Of a stretch of 64,000 bases of DNA, positions 1-8,510 are shown one piece after another; within the stretch, counting starts at the first letter, position 1, and every line of letters begins with the position of its first letter. The stretch covers positions 1,550,001-1,614,000 of the forward strand of contig OZ253453.1 of assembly GCA_965261455.1 (NCBI GenBank). Direction: 5' to 3'. Made by a program: the position numbers and the translations under genes. The notes below the pieces were generated by a model that was given only the letters and a program-made list of their open reading frames with translations, was not told the origin of the DNA and searched no databases. The DNA is from DAOUKH01 sp965261455 (lineage in GTDB: Bacteria > Chloroflexota > Dehalococcoidia > SHYB01).

Positions 1-444
1 CGCATGTTGCGGAACCAGAGCCAAGCCGAGGAGATCGCGCAAGACGTCTTCCTGACCGTATGGCGCCGCGGAGGCACCTACAACAGGGAGCGCGGCTCGT
101 TTCCCACGTGGATCATGAGCGTCGCGCACAACCGGTGCATCGACGAGCTTCGCAAAGTGCGGCGCCGCGCCCGCCTTCCCACCTTCGACATCGACGACCT
201 CCACATCGAGCCATCGGGAGAGCCCGAAGAGGTGACCAAGGCGGTCTTCAACTCGCTGGACCGCGAAGCGCTCCTCGAGGCGCTCGACCGGCTCCCGCCG
301 GCGCAGAAGCAGGTGATCATGATGGCCTACTTCCAAGGGCTGACACAGTCCGAGATATCCGCCGAGCTGAGTACACCGCTGGGCACGGTGAAGACGCGCA
401 TGCGCCTCGGCCTCCACAAGATGCGCGGTCTGCTCGCGGCCTAA
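1..444 (+). CDS. ECF-type RNA polymerase sigma factor (5' end outside window)
   Basis: This is the C-terminal 147 codons of a sigma-70 family factor of the extracytoplasmic-function type. The visible part starts inside region 2: an A-EEIAQDVFLTVWRR helix, then SFPTWIMSVAHNRCIDELRK, which corresponds to the -10 binding helices 2.3/2.4. After an acidic linker comes region 4 (LPPAQKQVIMMAYFQGLTQSEIS followed by GTVKTRMRLG), the helix-turn-helix that reads the -35 element. The frame is open to base 1, so the gene begins before the window and the Met at base 4 is internal. No anti-sigma gene follows; the next gene is purA in the same direction, 160 bp on. The target promoters cannot be told from here. 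Family assignment is firm, subgroup (SigK/RpoE-like) uncertain. Confidence 0.9.
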   Translation, partial: RMLRNQSQAEEIAQDVFLTVWRRGGTYNRERGSFPTWIMSVAHNRCIDELRKVRRRARLPTFDIDDLHIEPSGEPEEVTKAVFNSLDREALLEALDRLPPAQKQVIMMAYFQGLTQSEISAELSTPLGTVKTRMRLGLHKMRGLLAA

Positions 445-466
445 GGGCCGCAGCGTCCCATTGGGG

Positions 467-487
467 GGGCGTCCCTCGTGGACGCCC
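467..487 (+). terminator. Hairpin downstream of the sigma factor gene
   Basis: A perfect 8-bp stem (GGGCGTCC / GGACGCCC) with a 5-nt loop lies 23 bp after the sigma factor stop. It has no U-run, so it may be a weak terminator. A related GGGCGCCCC-type sequence follows at about 508-533, matching the dispersed intergenic repeats seen near 31.7 kb. Confidence 0.4.
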
Positions 488-554
488 TGAGGGTGGACGG
501 GGCGGGACCCCACGAGGGGCGCCCCTGCAATGGGAAGGACTAGGCCACACCTTT

Positions 555-562
555 GCTATACT
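555..562 (+). promoter_or_regulatory. Extended -10 promoter of purA
   Basis: TGC-TATACT is an extended -10 element, giving a predicted start near 569 and a leader of about 36 nt to the purA ATG. No good -35 is visible. The same TG-N-TATAAT style recurs before dapA and rpsO. Confidence 0.5.
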
Positions 563-604
563 TGACGGCGGCGCTTCTCGAAGAGCGTCAACGGGGAAGC
601 GCGC

Positions 605-1879
605 ATGCCGTCTATCGTCGTCATCGGCGCCCATTGGGGCGATGAGGGTAAGGGAAAGATCGTCGATCTCCTTGCCCAGAACGCGGACGTGGTCGTCCGC
701 TTCTCGGGCGGCGACAACGCCGGCCACACCGTCGTCAACGACAAGGGCCACTTCGGCCTGCACATGGTGCCCTCGGGCATCTTCGCCGAGCACACCCGCT
801 GCGTCATCGGCAACGGCGTGGCCCTCAACGCGGCCAGCCTGCTGGCGGAGGTCGAGAGTCTGCGCGACGCGGGGGTCGACCTGAGCCGGCTGCGGATCAG
901 CGATAAGGCACACCTGGTCCTTTCTCACCACCCACGGCTCGACGGCATCGAGGAGCGCGTGCGCGGGGACGGGGCCATCGGCACGACGAAGCGGGGCATC
1001 GGCCCGCTCTACGCCGACAAGGCGGCCCGCATCGGCCTGCGGGCGGGCGATCTGCTGCATCCCAACGAGTTGGGAGCCCGACTGGGCGAAATCGTCGAGA
1101 CCAAGAACGTGCTGCTGAAAGCCTACGGCGCCGAGCTCATCGACTTCGATGAAGTCATGCGGGAGTGTGCCTGCTACGCCGAAGCCCTTGGCGAGACGAT
1201 TCAGCCCATCGAGAATCTGGTGAACGAGGCCGTGGACGCGGGGCAGACGGTGCTCTTCGAGGGCGCGCAGGGGACCCTGCTCGATGTCGACTTCGGCACG
1301 TATCCCTTTGTCACCGCGTCGACCACGACCGCAGGCGGCGTGTTCACCGGCTCCGGGCTGCGCCCGCAGGCACTCGACCGGATACTCGGCGTGTTCAAGG
1401 CGTACACCACGCGGGTGGGCGCCGGTCCCATGCCAACCGAGCTGACGGGCGACATCGGCGAAGCCATCCGGCAGCGGGCCAGCGAGTTCGGGGTGACGAC
1501 GGGTCGGGCCCGCCGTGTGGGCTGGTTCGACGCCGTCGCAGGGCGCTACAGCGCACGCCTGAACGGCATGACGGAAGGGGCGGTGACCCGCCTCGACGTG
1601 CTCGACGATCTCCCTTCAATCGGGGTCTGCACGGCCTACCGAACGCCCGGCGGAACGATCGAACATTTCCCCTCGACGCGGGCGGAGCTGGAAGCCTGCG
1701 AGCCGGTGATCGAGATGCTGCCGGGCTGGGAGACGCCGACGACGGAGGCTCGCACATTCGGCGACCTGCCGGAGGCGGCGCGGGACTACATCCGCCGTCT
1801 CGAAGAGTTGCTCGGCTGCCCGATGGGGATCGTCTCGGTGGGCCCCCACCGCGACGCCACGATCATCCGCGGCCTGTAG
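605..1879 (+). CDS. purA: Adenylosuccinate synthetase
   Basis: Catalyses GTP-dependent condensation of IMP with aspartate to adenylosuccinate, the first committed step of AMP synthesis, in the cytoplasm. The 424-residue length is normal for bacterial PurA. The phosphate-binding loop GDEGKGK is at residues 12-18, and the catalytic Asp in WGDEGKGK and the His in GDNAGHTVV are present. The IMP-binding TTKRGIGPLY, the VLFEGAQGTLLDVDFGTYPF stretch and the C-terminal SVGPHRDATI guanine-binding motif are all seen. One small oddity is His-10 in AHWGDEGKGK where most homologues have Gln. The ATG is preceded by a purine-rich GGGGAAGC. It is followed, convergently, by dapA, with only 7 bp between the stops. 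Confidence 0.97.
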   Translation: MPSIVVIGAHWGDEGKGKIVDLLAQNADVVVRFSGGDNAGHTVVNDKGHFGLHMVPSGIFAEHTRCVIGNGVALNAASLLAEVESLRDAGVDLSRLRISDKAHLVLSHHPRLDGIEERVRGDGAIGTTKRGIGPLYADKAARIGLRAGDLLHPNELGARLGEIVETKNVLLKAYGAELIDFDEVMRECACYAEALGETIQPIENLVNEAVDAGQTVLFEGAQGTLLDVDFGTYPFVTASTTTAGGVFTGSGLRPQALDRILGVFKAYTTRVGAGPMPTELTGDIGEAIRQRASEFGVTTGRARRVGWFDAVAGRYSARLNGMTEGAVTRLDVLDDLPSIGVCTAYRTPGGTIEHFPSTRAELEACEPVIEMLPGWETPTTEARTFGDLPEAARDYIRRLEELLGCPMGIVSVGPHRDATIIRGL

Positions 1880-1886
1880 CGGCCGG

Positions 1887-2789
1887 CTAGGACGCGGCCG
1901 CGGGGAGCGGCAGGTCGATCGGGACGCCGCGCACCGACTCCATCACCGTCCGCGCCGATTCCTCGTCGGGCTGGGTGAGGGGCAGGCGAAAACCGCCGAC
2001 GGGGAACCCAACCTGGTTCAACGCATACTTGACCGGAATCGGGTTGGAGACCACGAAGAGGTCGCGGAAGACGGGCATGAGACGGTTGTGGATCGCCTCC
2101 GCCCGTACGGGATCGCCGCCGATCTGGAGCTCCATCATCTCGCGCATCTGCTTCCCCACGAGGTGGGAGGCGACGGAGACGACGCCGTAGCCGCCACGGA
2201 CCAGGACGGGAAGGAAGTCGGAGTCGTTGCCGCTCCACACGAGGAAGTCTTCGGGCGCGCCGTCGATGATCTCGCCGATCTGGTCGAGGTCGCCGCTGGC
2301 CTCTTTGATCCCCGCGATGTTGGGCACGGCGCTCAGCCGGAGCGTCGTGGCCGCGCTCAAGTTCGTCACCGTGCGGCTGGGCACGTTGTAGAGGATGCAG
2401 GGAATCGAGACGCTCTCCGCAATGGCCTTGAAGTGTTGGTAGAGACCCTCTTGCGTCGGCTTGTTGTAGTAGGGAACGACGAGGAGCGCGGCGTCGACGC
2501 CGATGCGGTCGGCCTCGCGGGTCATCTCGATGCTGAAGGCGGTCTCGTTGTCGCCCGTCCCCGCGACGACGGTGGCATCGCCGGCGACGGACTTGATCTC
2601 CTGAAAGAGGCGCAGCTTCTCGTCACGGGTTAGGGTGGGCGACTCGCCCGTCGTGCCCGAGATGATGAGGCCGTCGCTGCCGGAGGCGAGGAGCGCCATG
2701 GCAAGCTCTTTGGCGCGGGCGAAGTCGACGCGGCCCTCCCCATCGAACGGGGTCACCATAGCGGTCAGCAGTCTACCTAGATGGCCCAT
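1887..2789 (-). CDS. dapA: 4-hydroxy-tetrahydrodipicolinate synthase
   Basis: Condenses pyruvate with aspartate semialdehyde, the entry to the diaminopimelate/lysine branch. The 300-residue TIM-barrel shows the Schiff-base lysine in GIKEASGD (about K162), the catalytic Tyr in YNVPSRT (about Y134) and the TGTTGESPTL Thr pair (about 46-47). I chose the ATG at 2789 because GGAGG lies 6 nt upstream; a TTG nine codons earlier also exists. An extended -10 (TGC-TATAAT) lies about 60 bp upstream, so dapA can be transcribed from its own promoter between asd and dapA as well as with the dapB-asd genes. Confidence 0.96.
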   Translation of the reverse strand: MGHLGRLLTAMVTPFDGEGRVDFARAKELAMALLASGSDGLIISGTTGESPTLTRDEKLRLFQEIKSVAGDATVVAGTGDNETAFSIEMTREADRIGVDAALLVVPYYNKPTQEGLYQHFKAIAESVSIPCILYNVPSRTVTNLSAATTLRLSAVPNIAGIKEASGDLDQIGEIIDGAPEDFLVWSGNDSDFLPVLVRGGYGVVSVASHLVGKQMREMMELQIGGDPVRAEAIHNRLMPVFRDLFVVSNPIPVKYALNQVGFPVGGFRLPLTQPDEESARTVMESVRGVPIDLPLPAAAS

Positions 2790-2847
2790 CGCTTCCTCCG
2801 AGCCTTGTTTCTCCAACCCACGGGCCTCTCAGCCCAACGGGAGGCCC

Positions 2848-2856
2848 ATTATAGCA
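2848..2856 (-). promoter_or_regulatory. Extended -10 promoter of dapA
   Basis: On the minus strand the sequence reads TGC-TATAAT, about 59 bp before the dapA start and downstream of the asd stop. No convincing -35 is seen. It would make dapA independent of read-through from asd. Confidence 0.55.
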
Positions 2857-2866
2857 ACCACGCCGA

Positions 2867-3886
2867 CTAGGGTTGCTTGACGAGCCCCCGGGCCAGCAAC
2901 TCTTCGGCGATCTGCACCATGTTGAGCGCGGCGCCCTTGCGTAGGTTGTCGGCGGAGAGCCAGAGGACGATACCGTGCTCCACCGACGTGTCGCGCCGAA
3001 TGCGGCCCACGAAGACATCGTCGCAGTTGGCCGCCGCGAGGGGGTGCGGGTAGAGGTCCTCGGCGGGATTGTCGACGACGCGCACACCGGGCGCGGCGGC
3101 CAAGACGTTCCTCGCCTCTTCCGGCGAGACCGGCCCATCGAACTCGACGTGGCCCGCCATACTGTGCGCTTGGTAGACCGGCGCGCGCACACAGGTCGCG
3201 GAGAAGGGGAGCGCGGGGAGGCCGAGTATCTTCCGCGTCTCCTCCTGCATCTTCCATTCTTCCATTGAGTAACCATCCTCGAGGAAGACGTCCACCGCCG
3301 GTATCAGGTTAAACGCAATCTGATGGGGGAAGACCTCCGGCACGGCGGTCTTCCCCCGCGCAAGCCGCTCGGTCTGGAGGTCGAGCTCGGCTACGGCGGC
3401 GGCGCCCGCGCCGGATACGGCCTGGTAGGTGGCGGCGACGACGCGCTTGATGGGCCGGAGGCCGCGGAGCGGGTGGAGCGCCATCACCAGCGGAACGGTG
3501 GTGCAGTTCGGCTGCGAGATGATCCCCTGGTGGTGTTCGATCTCGGCGGCGTTGACTTCTGGCACGACCAGCGGGACGGCGGGGTCGAGCCGGAACGCCG
3601 AGCTATCGTCGATGACGACGGCGCCGGCTTCGACGGCGGCGGGGCCCCACACCTTCGAGGCCGCGGTGCTGGCGGAGAGGAAGGCGATATCGACGCCGTC
3701 GAACGAGGCGGGCGTCGTCTCCATCACTTCGATCATCTCACCGCGTACGCTGAGTTTGGACCCCGCCGAGCGCGCCGAGGCAAGCAGGCGCAGATCGCTG
3801 ATCCGCGTGCCCCAACTGCCCAGTATCTTGAGGAACTCGGCGCCGACCGCGCCGGTCGCGCCGACGAAGGCGATACGTAGAGCCAC
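2867..3886 (-). CDS. asd: Aspartate-semialdehyde dehydrogenase
   Basis: Makes L-aspartate 4-semialdehyde from aspartyl phosphate with NADPH, the branch point for lysine, threonine and methionine. The 339 residues begin with a Rossmann GATGAVG (9-15). The catalytic Cys is in SQPNCTT (about C128), and the acid/base His region is the AHSMAGHVEFDG stretch. The start is GTG at 3886 with GGAGAAG upstream. The gene sits between dapB (27 bp upstream) and dapA, consistent with a three-gene aspartate-family operon. Confidence 0.96.
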   Translation of the reverse strand: MALRIAFVGATGAVGAEFLKILGSWGTRISDLRLLASARSAGSKLSVRGEMIEVMETTPASFDGVDIAFLSASTAASKVWGPAAVEAGAVVIDDSSAFRLDPAVPLVVPEVNAAEIEHHQGIISQPNCTTVPLVMALHPLRGLRPIKRVVAATYQAVSGAGAAAVAELDLQTERLARGKTAVPEVFPHQIAFNLIPAVDVFLEDGYSMEEWKMQEETRKILGLPALPFSATCVRAPVYQAHSMAGHVEFDGPVSPEEARNVLAAAPGVRVVDNPAEDLYPHPLAAANCDDVFVGRIRRDTSVEHGIVLWLSADNLRKGAALNMVQIAEELLARGLVKQP

Positions 3887-3913
3887 TCCACTTCTCCCGT
3901 TAATGTTGGTGAT

Positions 3914-4705
3914 CTAAAGACCGAGCAGCCGGTCGAGGCCGAACACGAAGCCCTTGCCCTCGGCGGCGCGGCGCACAGCCCGCGCGATGCCGGGGACGTA
4001 GCAGTCCCGGTTGACCGTGTCGTGGCGGATGCTCAACGTCTGCCCCGCGATGCCAAAGATCACTTCTTGATGGGCCATCGTGCCGGGCAGCCGGAGGCTA
4101 TGAATGGTGACGCCGCCGAGCTGCCCCGCGCGCGTGCCCGCCACGGTCTCCCGTTCGGGAACATTCCGTTCGAAGTCGCCGCCTCGGGCCTCGTTCAACA
4201 TGCGGGCGGTGGTGGCCGCGGTGCCCGATGGCGCGTCGATCTTCGTCTCGTGGTGCGTCTCGATGATCTCGGCGTGGTCGAAATAGGGCGCGGCGCGTTG
4301 GGCGAGGTGCATCATCAGGACGGCCCCGATGGCGAAGTTCGGCGCCACGACGCCGGCCACGCCGTACCGCTCCGCGATGCGCTCCAGGACCGCCACCGTA
4401 TCGTCGGATAGGCCCGTCGTGCCGACGACGAAGCTCATGCCCCGCGACGCCGCCGCTTCGACGGCACCGGCCGTCGCGTCGGCGCGCGAGAAGTCGACGA
4501 GCACCGACGCCGAGACGTCATTGGGAACTTCATCGACCGACGCCGCGAGGGGGACGTCGACACCGGAGACGACGAACCGCCCGCCGTCGGCGGCCACGTC
4601 GACCGCGGCGGCGATGACGATATCCGGCTCGCGCTGAAGGCCGGCGGAGACCGCCTGCCCCATCTTCCCCAGCGCGCCGTGCATTAGAACGCGAATCTCA
4701 CCCAA
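3914..4705 (-). CDS. dapB: 4-hydroxy-tetrahydrodipicolinate reductase
   Basis: Reduces hydroxy-tetrahydrodipicolinate with NAD(P)H in lysine/DAP synthesis. The N-terminal nucleotide-binding motif HGALGKMG, the VVGTTGL segment, the ETHHETKIDAPSGTA catalytic loop with paired His and Lys, and the C-terminal RHDT motif are present. Start choice is uncertain. The longest frame begins at 4729 inside the -10 box and is rejected. TTG at 4705 gives a normal IRVLMHGALG N-terminus; ATG at 4684 would clip the first strand. Upstream is a repeat hairpin separating it from pnp. Confidence 0.93.
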   Translation of the reverse strand: MGEIRVLMHGALGKMGQAVSAGLQREPDIVIAAAVDVAADGGRFVVSGVDVPLAASVDEVPNDVSASVLVDFSRADATAGAVEAAASRGMSFVVGTTGLSDDTVAVLERIAERYGVAGVVAPNFAIGAVLMMHLAQRAAPYFDHAEIIETHHETKIDAPSGTAATTARMLNEARGGDFERNVPERETVAGTRAGQLGGVTIHSLRLPGTMAHQEVIFGIAGQTLSIRHDTVNRDCYVPGIARAVRRAAEGKGFVFGLDRLLGL

Positions 4706-4728
4706 CGCAAGCCCCCAGCAGGGAATCA

Positions 4729-4734
4729 ATTATA
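4729..4734 (-). promoter_or_regulatory. -10 promoter element of dapB
   Basis: A perfect TATAAT on the minus strand, preceded by GGC. The predicted transcription start is near 4722, leaving about 17 nt before the preferred TTG start of dapB. It would drive dapB-asd-dapA. Confidence 0.5.
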
Positions 4735-4791
4735 GCCCGCCGCGCGAGCGCCTGGAACGAAACGTGCAGGCGGAGGGGCCGGGGAGGGAGC

Positions 4792-4867
4792 AGCGCCCTT
4801 CGGGCGCACGCGCGCCTTGCGGCGCGCGCCCTCTCTCAATCTCTCCCAGAGGGAGAGAGGCTTAAGG
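4792..4867 (+). repeat. Dispersed hairpin repeat, copy 1
   Basis: The element has a GCGCCC-TTC-GGGCGC hairpin, a GCGCGCC-N-GGCGCGC palindrome, then CCCTCTCTCAATCTCTCCC-AGA-GGGAGAGAGG and CTTAAGG. The same architecture recurs near 13.3, 16.3, 20.8, 31.4, 31.7 and 41.5 kb. This copy lies downstream of pnp and upstream of the dapB promoter and is followed by a further GGGGCGCCCC hairpin. It could form a strong structure at the 3' end of the pnp transcript. Confidence 0.8.
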
Positions 4868-4919
4868 GGCGCCCCACGGGCGCCCCTTCGATTCGTCGAA
4901 CGTTGTAGGGACGGCGCGG

Positions 4920-7271
4920 TTAGCGCTGTCCCTGCGGCCGGGGACCCCGGTCGCGGTCGCGCATCGGAGGGCGCGGTCCGCGGCCATTCCCGGCGCGGGG
5001 AGGACCACCCGAGCCCCCACGGGGAGGGCCCGAGCCGCCACGGGGAGGGCCGCCGGAGCGCTCGCCGTAGGGGCGGGGGCCCCGGTCGCCGCCACGGTCG
5101 CCACCGCGGTCGCCACCGCGGTCGCCGCCACGGTCGCGGTCTCGATCGCCGCCGCCGGCTCCGTCGCGGACGCGCGCGCCGCCGGCCTCGGGCCCTTCGA
5201 GCACCGCCCGGCGGGAGAGGTTGATGCGGCCCATGCGGTCGATTTCGATCACCATCACGGTGACTTCGTCGCCGATCTTGACGACTTCATCGACGGTGTT
5301 GACGCGGTAGTCGGCGAGCTCGCTGATGTGGACCATGCCGTCCTTACCGGGCAGAATCTCGACAAACGCGCCGAAGTTCATGGTGCGGACGACCTTGCCG
5401 GTATAGACCTCGCCGACCTCGACCTCCTTGGTCAGGCCCTCGATCATCTCGATGGCCTTCTTGGCGCCGGACTCCGAGCTCGAACCGATGATGACAGTGC
5501 CGTCGTCCTCGATGTCGACAGTGGCGCCGGTCTGGTCTTGGATCGAGCGGATCATCTTGCCGCCGGGGCCGATGACGGCGCCGATCTTCTCAGGGTCGAT
5601 CTTGATGCGGAGCATGCGCGGGGCGTACTGGCTCAGCTCCGGCCTCGCCTCGGTGATCGCCTCCGCCATCTTGCCGAGGATGTGCATCCGGGCCGCCTTG
5701 GCCTGTTCGAGGGCCTGCGCGATGACGGGGAAGGTGATGCCGGTGGACTTCAAGTCCATTTGCAGGGCGGTGATGCCGTCCTTGGTGCCGGCGACCTTGA
5801 AGTCCATGTCGCCGAGGGCGTCTTCCCAGCCCAGGATGTCGGTGAGGACGGAGAATTGGTCGGGGGTGTCGCCGATCACCAAGCCCATCGCGATGCCGGC
5901 GACAGGCTTCTTGATGGGCACGCCGGCGTCCATGAGCGAGAGGGTGCTGCCGCACACGCTCGCCATCGAGGTGCTGCCGTTGGAGCTGAGTATCTCGGAG
6001 ACGACGCGCAGGGCATATGGGAACTCGTCCTCGTCGGGCAGCATGGGGAGGAGCGCCCGCTCGGCGAGCGCGCCGTGGCCGATCTCGCGCCGCCCGGAGC
6101 TGCCGATGCGCTTGGCCTCGCCGGTCGAGTACGGCGGCATGTTGTAATGATGCATGTACCGCTTCTTGTCCTCGATGCCGATGGTGTCAAGGCGCTGCTT
6201 GAGGCTCAGCGAGCCGAGGGTGGCGATGGAGAGGGCCTGCGTCTCGCCACGGGTGAAGAGTCCGCTGCCGTGGGTCCGGGGGAGCACACCAACCTCGCAG
6301 GTGATGGGCCGGATCTCGTCCAAGCCGCGCCCGTCGAGGCGAACGCCCCGGCCGACCACGCTCTTGCGCACCTGGCTCTTGAGGTGCGCCTCGAACTGTT
6401 TGCCCACCTCAGAAGAGTCGAAGCGGTCGGATAGACCCGCCACGACGCTCTTCTTCACCTCGGCCACGTCGGCGTCGCGCTCGGCCTTGCGCCCCGGCTT
6501 AAAGAGCACGGAGTCCAGCCGGTCGCCGGCGGCCTCGGCCACGGCGTCGGCAAGCTCTTGCGGCGCGGGTTCGGGGAGTGTGACGGCGAACTTGGGCTTC
6601 GCGGCAGACCGCATCAGCTCCTCTTGGAGATCGATGGTCTCCCCATTCACGATTTGGGCCAGCTTCATGCCCTGGATCACGATCTCCTCGGAGACCTCGT
6701 TGGCGCCCGCCTCCACCATCACGACGGCCTCGCGGGTGCCCGCCACCATCAGGTCCAGCGCGCTCTCCTGCTGCTCCTGGAAGGTGGGGTTGGCCACCAG
6801 CTTGCCATCGATGAAGCCGATGCGCGTCGCGGAGATGGGGCCGCCGAAGGGAATGTCGGAGATGGAGAGGGCGGCGGATGCGCCGATGATCGCCAGGTGC
6901 TGCGGGTCGTGCTCCTGGTCGGCGGAGAGAGTGGTGATGATGACTTGGAGATCGGAGCGCATCCCCTTGGGGAAGAGGGGACGGAGGGGGCGGTCCGTCA
7001 GCCGCATGGTCAGGATGGCCTCTTGGGTGGGCCTTCCCTCGCGGCGGAAGAAGCTCCCCGGGATACGGCCCACCGCGTACAGCCGCTCCTCGAAATCGAT
7101 GGTGAGGGGGAAGAAGTCGATCCCCTCCCTGGGCGATCCGGCGACGGCGGTCACCAGCAATATCGTGTCGCCCTGGCGGATCGTCACCGCGCCGTTCGCC
7201 TGGCCGGCCAGCTTTCCGGTTTCCAGAATCAGCGGGCGACCTGCTATCTCTTGTTCAACTCTATGGGACAT
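4920..7271 (-). CDS. pnp: Polyribonucleotide nucleotidyltransferase (PNPase)
   Basis: Phosphorolytic 3'-5' exoribonuclease of mRNA turnover and the degradosome. The domains are in the usual order: two RNase PH folds (about 1-230 and 310-545) around an all-alpha linker, a KH domain with GAVIGPGGKMI (about 565-600), and an S1 domain (GEVYTGKVVRTMNFGAFVEI, about 630-700). After S1 there is an unusual low-complexity tail of about 80 residues, full of GGDR, RGG and PPRGG units and encoded by 12-bp tandem repeats near 5090-5145. It may be an extra RNA-binding or condensate-forming region. The gene follows rpsO in the common rpsO-pnp arrangement. 783 residues is longer than the usual 700 or so because of the tail. 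Confidence 0.97.
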   Translation of the reverse strand: MSHRVEQEIAGRPLILETGKLAGQANGAVTIRQGDTILLVTAVAGSPREGIDFFPLTIDFEERLYAVGRIPGSFFRREGRPTQEAILTMRLTDRPLRPLFPKGMRSDLQVIITTLSADQEHDPQHLAIIGASAALSISDIPFGGPISATRIGFIDGKLVANPTFQEQQESALDLMVAGTREAVVMVEAGANEVSEEIVIQGMKLAQIVNGETIDLQEELMRSAAKPKFAVTLPEPAPQELADAVAEAAGDRLDSVLFKPGRKAERDADVAEVKKSVVAGLSDRFDSSEVGKQFEAHLKSQVRKSVVGRGVRLDGRGLDEIRPITCEVGVLPRTHGSGLFTRGETQALSIATLGSLSLKQRLDTIGIEDKKRYMHHYNMPPYSTGEAKRIGSSGRREIGHGALAERALLPMLPDEDEFPYALRVVSEILSSNGSTSMASVCGSTLSLMDAGVPIKKPVAGIAMGLVIGDTPDQFSVLTDILGWEDALGDMDFKVAGTKDGITALQMDLKSTGITFPVIAQALEQAKAARMHILGKMAEAITEARPELSQYAPRMLRIKIDPEKIGAVIGPGGKMIRSIQDQTGATVDIEDDGTVIIGSSSESGAKKAIEMIEGLTKEVEVGEVYTGKVVRTMNFGAFVEILPGKDGMVHISELADYRVNTVDEVVKIGDEVTVMVIEIDRMGRINLSRRAVLEGPEAGGARVRDGAGGGDRDRDRGGDRGGDRGGDRGGDRGPRPYGERSGGPPRGGSGPPRGGSGGPPRAGNGRGPRPPMRDRDRGPRPQGQR

Positions 7272-7310
7272 GCGAAACGTTCCTTCCTGAGGGGAGGGCG
7301 AAACAGGTGA

Positions 7311-7342
7311 AAAGAAGAAGACCCCGCGGTGAAGCGAGGTCT
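7311..7342 (-). terminator. Terminator/attenuator between rpsO and pnp
   Basis: On the minus strand AGACCTCGC-TTCACC-GCGGGGTCT forms a 9-bp stem with one U-G pair, followed by TCTTCTTTT. The stem overlaps the rpsO stop codon. It could end a large share of rpsO transcripts and so set the rpsO:pnp ratio. Confidence 0.65.
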
Positions 7343-7604
7343 ATCTGCGGAGGCCGAGGCGCTGAATGAGCGTCCGGTACCGGCCTACGTCCTCTTTATG
7401 GACGTATCGGAGCAGTCTGCGCCGCCGCCCAACCATCTTGAAGAGGCCGCGCCGTGAATGGTGATCCTGGCGATGCTGGCGCAAGTGATCCGTGATGTCG
7501 TTGATTCGCTGCGTCAGAATCGCGACTTGCACTTCCGCCGAGCCCGTGTCGCCGTCGTGGCGCTGGTACTCCTTCAGGACTTCTTCTTTCTTTCCCTTTT
7601 CCAA
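7341..7604 (-). CDS. rpsO: 30S ribosomal protein S15
   Basis: Primary 16S rRNA-binding protein of the small-subunit platform. The 87 residues match the usual 88-89, with DTGSAEVQVAILT, the HHSRRGLFKMVGRRRRLLRY signature and the C-terminal YRTLIQRLGLRR. The start is TTG at 7604 with GGGAG just upstream; no ATG fits. Promoter and gene order (rpsO then pnp) match the widely conserved arrangement. Confidence 0.97.
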   Translation of the reverse strand: MEKGKKEEVLKEYQRHDGDTGSAEVQVAILTQRINDITDHLRQHRQDHHSRRGLFKMVGRRRRLLRYVHKEDVGRYRTLIQRLGLRR

Positions 7605-7651
7605 CTACTCCCGCACCTAGCGTCGAGTCTTCAGACTTTTCGTTCGCGCAG

Positions 7652-7660
7652 ATTATACCA
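7652..7660 (-). promoter_or_regulatory. Extended -10 promoter of rpsO-pnp
   Basis: The minus strand reads TGG-TATAAT, about 48 bp upstream of the rpsO TTG. The -35 region is poor, as expected for an extended -10 promoter. Confidence 0.55.
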
Positions 7661-7761
7661 TCTATGCCATCCCCAGAACCACACCGCATACAACAGAGCA
7701 GCGGCTAGGGGGTTGACGGGTCTTGTCCCTCCCGCTGAGCGTGGGTTGGGACCGGCGGTAC

Positions 7762-8208
7762 CTAGGTCACGCGCCCAAACGTTCGTTTCTTTACGTCGAG
7801 CAGCACCAGCGTTTCCGTCTTTCGGACGCCGACGAGCTTGGTCATCACACTCTCGAGGAACTCGCGGAGTTCGTCGAGCGTGCCGACGAGGACGTTCACG
7901 ATAAGGTCGTAGCGCCCCGTGGAGACGCCGACGAAGATGACCTCTTCGCGGGCGGTGAGGCCCGATGCCACGCCGTCCAGCGCGTCGGGCTGCACGTCGA
8001 TGCCGATAACGGCGGAGGTGTTCAGGCCGAAGCTGCTGGGATTGGGGACGGCGCGGATGGTCAATGAGCCCTGATCGACCATCATTTTGATCCTGCGGCG
8101 GATCGTCGCTTCGCTGACTCCGAGCGCGCGGGCGATGGTGGCGTTCGGCTGCCGGGCGTCTCCCTGCAGCAATCCGATAATGCGGCGGTCGGTATCGTCG
8201 ATTCTCAA
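7762..8208 (-). CDS. Lrp/AsnC family transcriptional regulator
   Basis: A feast/famine type regulator of 148 residues. The N-terminal helix-turn-helix (DDTDRRIIGLLQGDARQPNATIARALGVSEATIRRRI, first about 40 residues) is followed by the RAM ligand-binding domain with VIFVGVSTGRYDLIVNVLV. I place the start at TTG 8208 because AGGAG lies just upstream and the protein then begins exactly like other Lrp proteins (LRIDDTDR); the longer frame to 8313 runs through its own promoter. It is divergent from the fused CoA-transferase gene, which is the obvious candidate target along with itself. The effector is unknown. Confidence 0.9.
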   Translation of the reverse strand: MRIDDTDRRIIGLLQGDARQPNATIARALGVSEATIRRRIKMMVDQGSLTIRAVPNPSSFGLNTSAVIGIDVQPDALDGVASGLTAREEVIFVGVSTGRYDLIVNVLVGTLDELREFLESVMTKLVGVRKTETLVLLDVKKRTFGRVT

Positions 8209-8269
8209 GCAGGGACTCCTGAAGCGGGAATGGCGGAAAGCGAGACGGTCAGCGAGAAACCCGACGATA

Positions 8270-8298
8270 AGAATAGAAGCGATGCCGCATTGTGTCAA
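8270..8298 (-). promoter_or_regulatory. Sigma-70 type promoter of the Lrp-family gene
   Basis: TTGACA (8293-8298) and TATTCT (8270-8275) on the minus strand are separated by exactly 17 bp, giving a start near 8263 and a leader of about 55 nt. It is the best -35/-10 pair in this part of the window. The 300-bp divergent region up to 8511 otherwise shows only the strong GGAGG ribosome site of the CoA-transferase gene. Confidence 0.75.
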
Positions 8299-8510
8299 TA
8301 AGCGTCGCATCATTTGACCGACACCGGCTACGCTATCGGTCTTTGCGGGGAGGTTTGCGACGCTTACGTTTATCGGCGCGGGCCTGCCCGCTTGGGCGCG
8401 TCGCCACCGGGTCTTACTCTCCTCTCTGAGGGCTGGTTGAGGGCGATCTTCTTGAACCGCCTAGGCCCGTATGCAAGAATTGGGCGGTTTTCTAGGAGGC
8501 GGAGGAAATC

